A DNA stretch of 64,000 nucleotides from PALSA-1004 sp041483135. GTDB lineage: Bacteria > Pseudomonadota > Gammaproteobacteria > Burkholderiales > SG8-41. Under the pieces are notes generated by a model. It had not been told where the DNA came from and searched no databases. It was given only the letters and a program-made list of their open reading frames with translations. Numbering within the stretch: position 1 is the stretch's first letter; each line of letters begins with the position of its first letter. The stretch is from the NCBI GenBank assembly GCA_041483135.1, contig JBGPFE010000014.1, positions 22,136 through 86,135 of the forward strand, in the 5' to 3' direction. A program made the translations under genes and the position numbers. This document shows positions 1-9,148 of this stretch, piece after piece.

Positions 1-336
1 CCGGAGATTCTGGCCTTTTCCAAGGATAGAATCGAAATCATCAGAGACTCCGAGCTCGAAAAACTTTTGCCGGAGAAGTGGCCCGGCGCGGCAGATGTTT
101 ATACCAAGGCGGGCAGGAAATTCTCCAAGCACTTCGAGTACCACATCGGCCAGGTGCAGAATCCCATACCCAAGGCAGAGATAGAAAACAAATTCCGCCG
201 AATGGTCTCAATTATTGGCAGCAAGAATGCGGATGCGATCATCGAGTTGGTCAATGACATCGAGCGCCTCGACGATATTTCCCGCTTAACCCGCCTCTTC
301 AAGCCTTTGAAAACGAAAATCGACAGTCGGCTCTGA
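1..336 (+). CDS. MmgE/PrpD family protein, C-terminal part
   Basis: The reading frame is open from the first base and ends at TGA 334-336, so only the last 111 residues are present. The segment has the look of the C-terminal domain of MmgE/PrpD (2-methylcitrate dehydratase-like) proteins: a basic strand (KDRIEI), then NKFRRMVS and a closing helix with IERLDDISRLTRLF. Family members are cytosolic dehydratases or isomerases of carboxylic acids. The tctBAC transporter genes follow after 22 bp, which suggests a carboxylate uptake and catabolism operon. The substrate cannot be told from this fragment. Confidence 0.75.
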   Translation, partial: PEILAFSKDRIEIIRDSELEKLLPEKWPGAADVYTKAGRKFSKHFEYHIGQVQNPIPKAEIENKFRRMVSIIGSKNADAIIELVNDIERLDDISRLTRLFKPLKTKIDSRL

Positions 337-358
337 CTTCGCCCAATAAAACGCCACC

Positions 359-898
359 ATGGATACCAGAGAAGCCTGGAAGAATATCGTCATTGCCGCG
401 TTCCTGCTGGTCACGTCCGCGGTCCTTGCCGGTTACTTCATAGCCCCGGGTTTGGACGGCGCCGCGGCCAGCCGGGGCGGCGTGGGGCCGACGACCTGGC
501 CGCGCGTGATGTTGATCGGAATTGCCGTCTGTGCGGCAGTCATGCTGCTGCGCGAACTGGCTCGCGTGTTCTTGCGCCATCAGCACCTTCCTGAGGCCGC
601 GGCTGAAACTGCAGAGTTATACGACAACCGGAAAGCCGTTATCGGCATAACAATACTCGTCGTATTCGGCGTCGCGATACCCGTTGTCGGTTTTGCGCTG
701 GCGACGGTCGCCTTTTTCGCCGTGTGGCTGTGGCTGGGCGGAGTGCGCAGGCCCCGCACGGTAGTTCTCGTCAGCTTGCTGGGCACCATTGCGCTGCTCT
801 ATCTATTCGCCGGCGTGTCAAAAATGCCGCTCGACCGGGGCATGGGCGCTTTCGACGCGCTGACGATATCGCTCTATCGAGTGCTGGGAATCTACTAA
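359..898 (+). CDS. tctB: Tripartite tricarboxylate transporter small membrane subunit TctB
   Basis: The 179-residue protein has four to five hydrophobic helices (roughly residues 9-29, 47-67, 92-127 and 132-150), which is the size and layout of TctB. TctB pairs with the large permease TctA in the inner membrane. The N-terminal helix is followed by a short segment with TWPR, a motif often seen as P-x-x-WP-R in TctB. It lies directly upstream of tctA (25 bp gap) and then tctC, the normal order of these secondary, binding-protein-dependent carboxylate importers. Assignment to the family is firm; the substrate is unknown. Confidence 0.9.
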   Translation: MDTREAWKNIVIAAFLLVTSAVLAGYFIAPGLDGAAASRGGVGPTTWPRVMLIGIAVCAAVMLLRELARVFLRHQHLPEAAAETAELYDNRKAVIGITILVVFGVAIPVVGFALATVAFFAVWLWLGGVRRPRTVVLVSLLGTIALLYLFAGVSKMPLDRGMGAFDALTISLYRVLGIY

Positions 899-923
899 CT
901 GGGCACGCCCGAAGCGACGCGCA

Positions 924-2465
924 ATGGACACACTCGCATACCTTGCCCACGGCATGGCCGTTGCGTTCGAGCCATTCAACTTTGCAGTCATGATCGCCGG
1001 GCTGTTTATCGGCGTGATAGCCGGCGCGGTGCCCGGCATCTCCTTCGTAAATGCGATGGCGCTCAGCCTGCCGTTCACCTACCTGATGTCGCCGCTCGTG
1101 GCGATGATGTTCCTCGGCGGCATCTACGTCGGCGGCGTCTTTGGCGGCTCGATATCCTCGATCCTCGTGAATATTCCCGGCGATCCGGATTCAGTGCCGA
1201 GCTGCTGGGACGGCTATCCGATCGCGCAGCGTGACGGCGCGGTACACGCTCTCAGCATCGCGATTACCGCCTCCGCGATCGGTGGTCTTTTCAGCGCGAT
1301 GCTCCTGACCTTTGCCGCTCCGCCGTTTGCCAGCTTTGCCCTGACGTTCGATCAGCCCGAATTTTTCGCCGCCACGCTGCTGGGACTCGTCAGCGTTCTG
1401 GCCGTCTGTCGCGGCAATCTGCTGATGGGGCTGATATCCTTATTCCTGGGCATCGCGCTGGGCTCGGTCGGCAGCGATCCGCTCTACGGCGTGAACCGTC
1501 TTACCTTCGGCTCGGAACTGCTCGAAAACGGAATCGACTTCGTCGTGGTCATGATCGGCATCTTCGCCATCGGCGAAGTACTCGAAACGTTCAGCGCCCG
1601 GGACCAACCCGACATCAGCGTAAAAGAAAAGGCCAAAATGGGGTTGCTTTCGCCCAAAGACTTATGGAGGTTGAGAGGCTCGATCACGCGCGGCACCGCG
1701 ATCGGCAGCGTGATCGGCGTGATCCCGGGTGCCGGCGCCGCCGTCGGAGCGTTCGTCGCATACGGGCTGGAAAAGCAGTTCAACAAGCGCGGCGACGAGT
1801 TCGGCACCGGGATCGAGGACGGCCTCGCGGCACCCGAAGCATCCAAGAATGCCACGACCGGAGCCGCGATGATCCCGCTGCTGACCTTGGGCATACCTGG
1901 CAGCGGCGGAGCGGCGATCATGCTCGCGGCGCTGATGCTGCATCAAGTCCAACCTGGCCCGCTGCTATTTGTCAAGGATCCAGAATTAATCTACGCCATT
2001 TTCGCGAGCTTTACGCTGGCGAACATATTCATGATCTTCGTTTCCATGCTCGTGGCGCGCAGCTTCGGCCTGCTGATGCGGACCGATCCCATTATCCTGT
2101 ACGCATTTATCCTGGTGCTGAGCCTGCTCGGGGCGTTCGCGGTCAGGAACAACGTCGCCGATATTTTCATTTGCCTCGCGTTCGGGATCATTGGCTATTT
2201 CATGCGACGCCATAACTTCCCGACGGCACCACTCGTGCTCGGTGTCATTCTGGGCCCGCTTGCCGAAGGTTACTTCATGACCTCGGTCGCGAGCTACGGT
2301 ACGCTGACTGTGTTTTTCACGCGTCCGGCGAGCGCGGTCCTCATGTTGCTCACTTTCGCTTTTGTCGCGTGGTCCGTGTTTCCGAGGAGCTCCATTAGAA
2401 CGAGCGCGGCGGCCTACGACGCTGAAACCAAGGTCGTCGATCGAAAAGCGACTGTCCGTGACTGA
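924..2465 (+). CDS. tctA: Tripartite tricarboxylate transporter large permease TctA
   Basis: The 513-residue polytopic protein has the two-repeat architecture of TctA. The first half carries GAVPGISF and GSISSILVNIPGDPDS with DGYP. The second half carries GVIPGAGAAVGAFVAYG and TLGIPGSGGAA. The protein forms the inner-membrane pathway for a carboxylate that is delivered by a periplasmic TctC protein and driven by an ion gradient. ATG 924 gives the usual N-terminus with the first helix at about residues 17-40. The tctC gene follows after 24 bp. Confidence 0.95.
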   Translation: MDTLAYLAHGMAVAFEPFNFAVMIAGLFIGVIAGAVPGISFVNAMALSLPFTYLMSPLVAMMFLGGIYVGGVFGGSISSILVNIPGDPDSVPSCWDGYPIAQRDGAVHALSIAITASAIGGLFSAMLLTFAAPPFASFALTFDQPEFFAATLLGLVSVLAVCRGNLLMGLISLFLGIALGSVGSDPLYGVNRLTFGSELLENGIDFVVVMIGIFAIGEVLETFSARDQPDISVKEKAKMGLLSPKDLWRLRGSITRGTAIGSVIGVIPGAGAAVGAFVAYGLEKQFNKRGDEFGTGIEDGLAAPEASKNATTGAAMIPLLTLGIPGSGGAAIMLAALMLHQVQPGPLLFVKDPELIYAIFASFTLANIFMIFVSMLVARSFGLLMRTDPIILYAFILVLSLLGAFAVRNNVADIFICLAFGIIGYFMRRHNFPTAPLVLGVILGPLAEGYFMTSVASYGTLTVFFTRPASAVLMLLTFAFVAWSVFPRSSIRTSAAAYDAETKVVDRKATVRD

Positions 2466-2489
2466 AATGCAACGTAAAAGGAGGGCGTT

Positions 2490-3449
2490 ATGAGGCGATC
2501 CAAAGTATTCGGCTTGACATTGATCTGCGCTGGCCTCGCTAGCTGGAATGCCTGGGCGCAGGAGAAATTCCCGGCGCGGCCCATTGAGATGATCGTGAAC
2601 TTCGGCCCTGGCGGTGGTGCGGATCAACTCGGCCGCATCGCCGCCAAGCTGCTCGAACCAGTCCTGGGCGTCGCGGTTCCTGTGTCCAACGTCGTCGGCC
2701 CCGGCGGCAACACTGGGCTCGTCAAGGTGGCCAGCGCGCAGCCCGATGGCTACACGATCGGCACGTTGACCGGTTTCTCGATCTCGTTCTGGGCGGCAGG
2801 GATGGGACGGCTTACCGTCAACGACTTCGCGTACATCGGCGTGGTGCAGTCCTCGCCGTCCATGCTGTTCGTCGCGTCCGACAGTCCGTTCAAGAACTAC
2901 CAACAGTTGCTCGACTACGCGAAGGCTAACCCCAATAAGCTCAAGGTTGCCACCTCCGGATACGGCACGCTGGACGACTTCGCGGTGAAGTTTCTTGCGA
3001 CCAAGGGCTACACCATGGTGAATGCGCCGTACGCGAAACCGGGTGAACGCTACACCTCCGTGCTCGGCAAGCATGCCGATGTGCTGTACGAGGAGCCAGG
3101 CGACGTCGCGCAATTCCTGGCCGCCAAGCAAATACGGCCGATCGTCGTATTCGCGTCGCAGCGGCACCGCGAGTTTCCGGACGTGCCGGCTTCCGCCGAA
3201 TTCGGGCACAACTTAGACCAGCCCAACTGGCGCGCCATTGTCACCTCCCCCAAGGTCCCCGCCGAGCGCCTCGCCGTATTAAACGCGGCGCTCGGCAAGA
3301 TCATAGAAACCGACGACTGGAAGAAGTTCTGCGCGCAAACTTACACTTGCATCCCGGCGATGAACCCGGCGGACAGCAAGAAATTCGTCCAGAAGAATTT
3401 CGACGACGTGGTCAAATTCGTGAAGGAATCCGAAACCAAAAATCGCTGA
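2490..3449 (+). CDS. tctC: TctC/Bug-family periplasmic solute-binding protein, copy 1
   Basis: The 319-residue secreted binding protein has a cleavable signal peptide with a likely cut after SWNAWA. The N-terminus has the Bug signature FPARPIEMIVNFGPGGGADQ, where the glycine-rich loop contacts the carboxylate of the ligand. A strong ribosome site (AAAGGAGG) precedes ATG 2490. It is the partner of TctA and TctB just upstream. A second copy of exactly the same length lies at 4543-5502. The two share the leader region, the ribosome site and long tracts of identical DNA, so this is a recent duplication or a pair kept alike by gene conversion. Confidence 0.93.
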   Translation: MRRSKVFGLTLICAGLASWNAWAQEKFPARPIEMIVNFGPGGGADQLGRIAAKLLEPVLGVAVPVSNVVGPGGNTGLVKVASAQPDGYTIGTLTGFSISFWAAGMGRLTVNDFAYIGVVQSSPSMLFVASDSPFKNYQQLLDYAKANPNKLKVATSGYGTLDDFAVKFLATKGYTMVNAPYAKPGERYTSVLGKHADVLYEEPGDVAQFLAAKQIRPIVVFASQRHREFPDVPASAEFGHNLDQPNWRAIVTSPKVPAERLAVLNAALGKIIETDDWKKFCAQTYTCIPAMNPADSKKFVQKNFDDVVKFVKESETKNR

Positions 3450-3706
3450 CCGATCCACCCCCGGCGATCGAATGGCTGCTTGGAATACCCTCACCATGAA
3501 CTTGGGGCCAACCCACGATGTTCAGCATTGCGAAAGTTAACCCGCTCCGTTTATCCGACGGATGGAACGCTGCTCATGATATCTCCGGCCCAGCGCACGG
3601 GACACCATCAGCGGCATGAAGAATGTCGTCGGGCAGTGGCGTGGCACGTGCGGCGCCTGACAATGCGGCAGTTGCTGTTCATTCCAATTGAGAGGTGAAT
3701 CGGATC

Positions 3707-4490
3707 ATGCGCCTGAAAGGCAAAGTTGCACTCGTAACGGGGGGCGGAAGCGGAATCGGTCGCGGTGTATGCATCGAATTCGCGCTGCAAGGTGCCTCCG
3801 TGGCGGTCACTGACATCAATGCGGAGAGCGCGCAGCGTGTGGGCGGCCGAAATCGCCGCGGGAGGTGGTGCTGGATTCGCAGTCCAGGCCGACATCACCC
3901 GATCGCGCGAGATTCGACAAATGACCGATGCCATTGTGCAACGCTTCGGGCGCATCGATGTGCTTGTCAACAACGCGGGAAGCCGCCTCAAGAAACCGTT
4001 CCTGGACCATACCGAGGACGAATGGCGGCACATGATCGACCTCAATCTGACGGCGCATTTCCTCTGCTGCCAGGCGGTCGTGCCCCACATGCTGCGCGTC
4101 GGCAAGGGCAAGATCATCAACATGGCATCGGTTGCAGGCTGCGTCGGCCGCCCGCATCGTATCGCATACTGTGCAGCCAAGGGCGGCCTGCTCTCGTTCA
4201 CCCGGGCGTTGGCCTCCGACCTGGCCGGCACCAACATTTGCGTGAATTCAATCGTCCCCGGACTAATCGAGAGCCCGCTGCATGCCGCGGAAGGAGATGA
4301 TCCCAACGCCGGCCCAGGGGCGCAGTGGGGAAAGGAAACGCTCGTGGGGCGCTGGGGGCAGGCGCAGGACATTGCCACCGCTGCAGTATTCCTGGCTTCC
4401 GACGAGTCCGATTTCGTCATGGGCGCGGACCTGAAGGTGGACGGCGGTTGGCTTGCCGCGAGAAGCAGGGGCGGAGAGATCGACGCCTGA
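3707..4490 (+). pseudogene. SDR-family oxidoreductase, frameshifted
   Basis: A short-chain dehydrogenase is split over two frames. Frame 2 from ATG 3707 encodes MRLKGKVALVTGGGSGIGRG, the Rossmann NAD(P)-binding start, up to about AESAQRV. The rest, with AAEIAAGGGAGF, NNAG, the active-site Y-x-x-x-K as YCAAK and the C-terminal DGGW, is read in frame 3 to TGA 4488-4490. Removing one G from the GGG run at 3841-3843 restores a single protein of about 260 residues. All catalytic motifs survive, so this could be a sequencing or assembly indel rather than real decay. It sits between the two tctC copies and would act on the imported acid or a metabolite of it. Confidence 0.8.
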
Positions 4491-4542
4491 AGCGGCGCGG
4501 AATGTGCTGGCACGCATATATTCAACGTAAAAGGAGAGCGTC

Positions 4543-5502
4543 ATGAGGCGATCCAAAGTATTCGGCTTGACATTGATCTGCGCTGGCCTCGCTAGCTGGA
4601 ATGCCTGGGCGCAGGAGAAATTCCCGGCGCGGCCCATTGAGATGATCGTGAACTTCGGCACCGGCGGTGGTGCGGATCAACTCGGCCGCATCGCCGCCAA
4701 CCTGCTCGAATCAGTCCTGGGCGTCGCGGTTCCTGTGTCCAATGTCGCCGGCGCCTCCGGCAACACCGGGCTCGCCAAGGTGGCCGGCGCGCAGCCCGAT
4801 GGCTATTCGGTCGGCACTCTCACTGGTATCTCGATCTCGTCCTGGGCGGCAGGGATGGGACGGCTTACCGTCAACGACTTCGCGTACATCGGCGTGGTGC
4901 AGTCCTCGCCGTCCATGCTGTTCGTCGTGACCGACAGTCCGTTCAAGAACTACCAGGAATTGCTCGACCACGCTAAAGCCAATCCCGACAAGATCAAGGT
5001 TGCCACCGCCGGCTACGGCACGCTGGACGACTTCGCGGTGAAGTTTCTTGCGACCAAGGGCTACACCATGGTGAATGCGCCGTACGCGAAACCGGGTGAA
5101 CGCTACACCTCCGTGCTCGGCAAGCATACCGATGTGCTGTTCGAGGAGCCGGGGGATGTCGCGCAGTTCCTGTCCGCCAAGCAGCTGCGTCCGATCGTGG
5201 TATTCGGGTCGCAGCGGCACCGCGAGTTTCCGGACGTGCCGGCTTCCGCCGAGTTCGGGCACAACATAGACCTGCCCAACTGGCGCGCCATTGTCACCTC
5301 CCCCAAGGTCCCCGCCGAGCGCCTCGCCGTATTAAACGCGGCGCTCGGCAAGATCATGGCAACCGACGACTGGAAGAAGTTCTGCGCGCAAACTTACACT
5401 TGCATCCCGGCGATGAACCCGGCGGACAGCAAGAAATTCGTCCAGAAGAATTTCGACGATGCGGTCAAATTCCTGAAGGAATCCGGAACCAAAATTCGCT
5501 GA
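4543..5502 (+). CDS. TctC/Bug-family periplasmic solute-binding protein, copy 2
   Basis: This is a paralogue of 2490-3449 with the same 319 residues and no insertions or deletions between them. Similarity begins upstream of the start (CAACGTAAAAGGAG at 2470 and 4524). The signal peptide is identical. Differences cluster in the middle, for example GTGG instead of GPGG in the ligand loop and ASGN instead of PGGN near residue 70. The start at 4543 is set by the ribosome site AAAGGAG. No second tctAB pair accompanies it, so it probably feeds the TctAB permease upstream with a different or wider ligand range. Ligand specificity cannot be read from the sequence. Confidence 0.92.
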   Translation: MRRSKVFGLTLICAGLASWNAWAQEKFPARPIEMIVNFGTGGGADQLGRIAANLLESVLGVAVPVSNVAGASGNTGLAKVAGAQPDGYSVGTLTGISISSWAAGMGRLTVNDFAYIGVVQSSPSMLFVVTDSPFKNYQELLDHAKANPDKIKVATAGYGTLDDFAVKFLATKGYTMVNAPYAKPGERYTSVLGKHTDVLFEEPGDVAQFLSAKQLRPIVVFGSQRHREFPDVPASAEFGHNIDLPNWRAIVTSPKVPAERLAVLNAALGKIMATDDWKKFCAQTYTCIPAMNPADSKKFVQKNFDDAVKFLKESGTKIR

Positions 5503-5549
5503 CCAGTTTCACGTCAGGCAACCCAGCGGTCACATAGAGCGATTTCACG

Positions 5550-6401
5550 ATGAAAAATAAATACCTATACGAAATGACCTACGAGGAAGCGGCGGTCGCG
5601 TTTCGCGAAACCGACACGGCCCTCATTTCCACCGGCAGCATCGAACAGCACGGCCCCGCTTGCGCACTTGGTCTCGACACCGCGTGTAGCTGGGAAGTGA
5701 CTCAGCGCGTCGCGCGCCTGGTGGATTGTGTTTGCGCTCCGCCGCTCCCGATCGGATTCGCCCGTCAGTGGATGAGCTATGCCGGGACATTGATGCTGCG
5801 CCGAAGCACGTTTGAAGCCATGGTGGAGGACGTCTGCAAGAGCCTGCTATGGCACGGCACCAAACGCATCGTGATCATCAATGGGCACGGCCGGAACACG
5901 GCCATCCTGAACGACCTCGCGCTGCGGCTGAAATACGAGACGGGGGCGCTAGTCGTACATATCGATTGGTGGAAGCTCGGTAATGTGCTCATCAAGGAAA
6001 TCGGCCTGGAAAATCCACCGGAAGAACTTCCGATGGGCCACGGCTCAGAGCTCGAAACTTCGGCATTATGGGCCGTGAGCCCCGACTACGTTCGGCCGGA
6101 CAAATTACTGAAGGAGCAGATGTCATTTCCCATATTCCAGGGAACGGAGCAGATACTCGCCGCGCCACGCGAGACCCCCATCAGCATCAAATTTCCCTCT
6201 TTTGGATCCTACCAGCCGGGCATCGGACTTGACGGCACTCAGCATACTCGCTCCGGAATCGTCGGGAGCTCTTTGCGCGCCACCCGGGAAAAGGGCGAAC
6301 GCGCTTTTCGCCTCATCCCCGAACGCATTGCCGAATTTGTCCGCGAACTCCAGAAAGTGCCCATCGATGAAGTCAAGCGCCCCTCGCCCTCGTTTTACTG
6401 A
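5550..6401 (+). CDS. Creatininase-family amidohydrolase
   Basis: The 283-residue cytosolic protein has the metal site of the creatininase/ArfB-like family. GSIEQHGP gives Glu32 and His34, LGLDTA gives Asp43, NGHGRN gives a His, and GHGSELETS gives a Glu. Members hydrolyse cyclic amides or formamides such as creatinine or FAPy intermediates, often in catabolic operons. It follows tctC copy 2 by 47 bp on the same strand. Family membership is clear and the substrate is not; true creatininase is only one possibility. Confidence 0.85.
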   Translation: MKNKYLYEMTYEEAAVAFRETDTALISTGSIEQHGPACALGLDTACSWEVTQRVARLVDCVCAPPLPIGFARQWMSYAGTLMLRRSTFEAMVEDVCKSLLWHGTKRIVIINGHGRNTAILNDLALRLKYETGALVVHIDWWKLGNVLIKEIGLENPPEELPMGHGSELETSALWAVSPDYVRPDKLLKEQMSFPIFQGTEQILAAPRETPISIKFPSFGSYQPGIGLDGTQHTRSGIVGSSLRATREKGERAFRLIPERIAEFVRELQKVPIDEVKRPSPSFY

Positions 6402-6480
6402 CGATCCGCAGCGGGGTCCCTGTCGTCCCGTCACTATCGTCACCGGGCCGCACACCACTGTTCCCAAAAGGAAGACTGTC

Positions 6481-7440
6481 ATGAAGCGTACTAACGTCAT
6501 CAGCGCCCTCCTACTTCTTACAGTTGCGTGCTTGCATAGTGGGAGCTCTTCGGCTGCCGATCCTGTGAAGATCAATATAGGACGCATCGCCCTGATCGCC
6601 AACGCGCCCTTCTTTGTAATGGAGAAGCTTCGACTGATCGAAAAGATGTCGGATATTCCAGTTGCGGTGACCTACATAACGACAGGTTCCGGCTCTTTTC
6701 TTATTCAAGGCCTCGCGGCAGGCCAGCTGGATTTTGCGGTTATGGGAACTGCGCCAGCACTCGTAGTGGCCGCGAAGCAGGATTCGAATATAAAGATCAT
6801 CGGCCCAGACGCTACTTGGTTTTGCCCGCTTCTGACATGGCACGACGATATTAGGACGCTTTCCGACGTCAAGCCAGGAATGAAGATTGGAAGTCCCGGA
6901 GGACTGGCAAGCAATCCGGGCGTTCTATTATTAAAGAGGTGGCTGGAGTTGGGCCGATCGATTGATGACCTTCGTGGTACGTTGGTCTCGGCTGGTCAAG
7001 GAGATTTGGTGAAGGCCTTCCAGAACCACCAACTTGACCTGTGGTGGTCAACTGAACCCGTACTCGGGATGCGGGTTTCCGGGGCACGCATTCTTACTAC
7101 TTTCGACGACGCGCTAGGCGAGCCGTTAGTTGTGACCGTCAATGTAGGTAGCACAAAATTCGCGGGCCAATATCCGAAACTCTTCGCGGTCTATCTCAAG
7201 GCTTTGGACGCGGCGTATAAATGGACGGTGAGCAATCCTGAACAGACCGCGGAGATCGTTGGCTCTGCGCTCAAGATACCAGCAGAGACTGTTTTGAAGG
7301 CTCTCAAAGTGGGCAAATACCGCTGGGATTTGAACCAGAAATATTCGAGTATCCAAACGATCGCAGTCTTCATGAAACAACAAAATCTTATCGACGAATC
7401 AAATATTCAGTCGCTTTGGTTCAAAGAAACTTGGCGCTAA
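6481..7440 (+). CDS. ABC transporter substrate-binding protein (SsuA/NMT1-like)
   Basis: The 319-residue secreted protein resembles the nitrate/sulfonate/taurine and thiamine-precursor (NMT1/THI5) binding proteins. A signal peptide ends near SSSAADPV. It then shows NIGRIALIANAPFFVMEK and a loop GSGSFLIQGLAAGQLDFAV typical of SsuA-like folds. A longer open frame exists upstream, but ATG 6481 is preceded by AAAGGAAG and starts the signal peptide, so it is the better start. The leader contains TVAC, a weak lipobox-like match. ATPase and permease genes follow directly. Base composition is lower in G+C than in the core genes of this window. Confidence 0.88.
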   Translation: MKRTNVISALLLLTVACLHSGSSSAADPVKINIGRIALIANAPFFVMEKLRLIEKMSDIPVAVTYITTGSGSFLIQGLAAGQLDFAVMGTAPALVVAAKQDSNIKIIGPDATWFCPLLTWHDDIRTLSDVKPGMKIGSPGGLASNPGVLLLKRWLELGRSIDDLRGTLVSAGQGDLVKAFQNHQLDLWWSTEPVLGMRVSGARILTTFDDALGEPLVVTVNVGSTKFAGQYPKLFAVYLKALDAAYKWTVSNPEQTAEIVGSALKIPAETVLKALKVGKYRWDLNQKYSSIQTIAVFMKQQNLIDESNIQSLWFKETWR

Positions 7441-7456
7441 GCCGGTCAGGCGTGCG

Positions 7457-8245
7457 ATGGATATTTCTACCTCGAGTGACATCCCGACACAACGCAAGGC
7501 GGCGGCACTGATTGAGTTGAGCGATGTTTCGAAGGTATTTGGTACTTCAAAGTTCTTGGCGCTTAAGAATATCAACCTCAAAGTTTATCCGGACGAGATT
7601 CTGACCCTTCTCGGTCCATCCGGATGCGGAAAAAGTACTTTACTCAGAATCATAGCGGCCCTTGAACATCCCAGCAGCGGCCACGTGTTGCTCATGGGGA
7701 AGCAAATCTCCGGTATTCCCGGCCCTGAGTGTTTTGTTATTTTCCAGGATCTCGATCAACTGTTCCCCTGGCGGACATTGCAAGGGAATGTAATGTACGC
7801 CTTGCGGCGCCGCGGGATTGCAAAGGAACAACTCACCGAGCGAGCGAGCGAACTGCTCGCATTAGTCGGACTGGAAGCATTCGCTGGCTCATATCCGCAC
7901 CAGCTATCTGGTGGAATGAAACAGCGAGGTGCTATCGCGCGCGCCCTGGCACTGAATCCATTGGTTCTGTTGATGGATGAACCATTTGGCAGTCTCGATG
8001 CGATTACGAGACGACGATTGGGCAACAGTCTTCTCGATATATGGTCACGAGTACCGAAGACGACCGTCTTCGTAACTCATAGCATCCAGGAAGCCGTGCT
8101 ATTGGGGGATCGTGTTGTCGTGATGGGAAGCCGGCCGGGTTCCATCATAGAGATAGTTACGCTCCCGTCTAGACCGCGTGACTTCGCGTCGCCACAGATT
8201 GTCGGGCTTATCCAACGACTCGAAAAGCTGCTCGAGGTGAACTAG
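7457..8245 (+). CDS. ABC transporter ATP-binding protein (SsuB/TauB-like)
   Basis: The 262-residue nucleotide-binding subunit has Walker A GPSGCGKST at residues 53-61, a Q-loop FQDLDQLFPW characteristic of the SsuB/TauB/NrtD group, signature LSGGMKQRGAIARAL and Walker B LVLLMDEPFGSLD. An H-loop His follows in VTHSIQEA. It works at the inner membrane with the permease whose ATG lies 2 bp after its stop. The three genes form a complete importer. The Q-loop supports a sulfonate, taurine, nitrate or pyrimidine-precursor-type substrate but does not identify it. Confidence 0.93.
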   Translation: MDISTSSDIPTQRKAAALIELSDVSKVFGTSKFLALKNINLKVYPDEILTLLGPSGCGKSTLLRIIAALEHPSSGHVLLMGKQISGIPGPECFVIFQDLDQLFPWRTLQGNVMYALRRRGIAKEQLTERASELLALVGLEAFAGSYPHQLSGGMKQRGAIARALALNPLVLLMDEPFGSLDAITRRRLGNSLLDIWSRVPKTTVFVTHSIQEAVLLGDRVVVMGSRPGSIIEIVTLPSRPRDFASPQIVGLIQRLEKLLEVN

Positions 8246-8247
8246 AA

Positions 8248-9018
8248 ATGCCAACTACCGTTCAGAAATTATTCACGGTTCTCGTATTCTTGTCGGCTTG
8301 GGAGATAGTGGCCAAGTCGGGACTTGTCCCCTCGACAATACTGCCGAGCCTCTCGCAATCGATAACCTGGCTCGCCACCCATGCAAATGAAGCTATAACA
8401 GCCACTCTTTTTACACTCGAGATGTTGGGCAAAGCCATGGGAATCAGCATAGGAGCAGCGTTTTTATTGGCTGCATTTTCAGCGACGTCTCCTCGCATCC
8501 GAGTTTCGATCGATGCACTGATATCGATCCTCAATCCGATTCCTGGTTTGGCCTTGATTCCGTTTGCCATCATGTGGTTTGGGTTCACGCCTAACGCAAT
8601 CATGTTTGTCGTCGTCTACTCGAATGTCTGGGCACTCACGATCAATGTCACGGCTGGCTTCAGTGCGATACGAAAAACGCTTCTGGAGGTTGGGCGTAAT
8701 TTCGGCTTAACGACCCCTAGATATCTGATTGATGTTCTGATCCCTGCCGCCCTTCCAAGCATCATCGCCGGTATCAGGATAAGTTGGGCGCTGTCCTGGC
8801 GGGCCGTGGTGGGCATCGAAATGGTGTTTGGGGCAGTCGGGAGGGTTGCGGGCCTTGGGGCGACTATCTATTCGTACCAGTTTCTCCTGGATACCCCGGC
8901 CATTATGGGCATTTTGCTGATCATCGCGACCATCGGGTTCGTGGTCGAAAATATTCTTCTCTCGATTCTTGTCAAGAAGACTGTGGTCAAGTGGGGAATG
9001 CAAACGGGTGTAGCGTGA
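8248..9018 (+). CDS. ABC transporter permease (SsuC/TauC-like)
   Basis: The 256-residue inner-membrane protein has about six helices. The binding-protein-dependent permease (BPD_transp_1) segment spans roughly residues 60-245, and an EAA-like cytoplasmic loop is visible around LLEVGRNFGLTTPRYLIDVLIPAALP. This is the SsuC/TauC arrangement. It is the last gene of the importer; 130 bp of non-coding sequence separate it from the hydrolase gene. Confidence 0.92.
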   Translation: MPTTVQKLFTVLVFLSAWEIVAKSGLVPSTILPSLSQSITWLATHANEAITATLFTLEMLGKAMGISIGAAFLLAAFSATSPRIRVSIDALISILNPIPGLALIPFAIMWFGFTPNAIMFVVVYSNVWALTINVTAGFSAIRKTLLEVGRNFGLTTPRYLIDVLIPAALPSIIAGIRISWALSWRAVVGIEMVFGAVGRVAGLGATIYSYQFLLDTPAIMGILLIIATIGFVVENILLSILVKKTVVKWGMQTGVA

Positions 9019-9148
9019 GTAGCAGATTACGCACACAGAGTTTTCTTGATAACTCCGTGTCGGTAACGACTTCATTCGCCTCACGTGGCTAACTGTTAAA
9101 GCGCTGATGGTAAAATTACGTCGAGTGAGATCGAAGGGAGCTTGAGTT

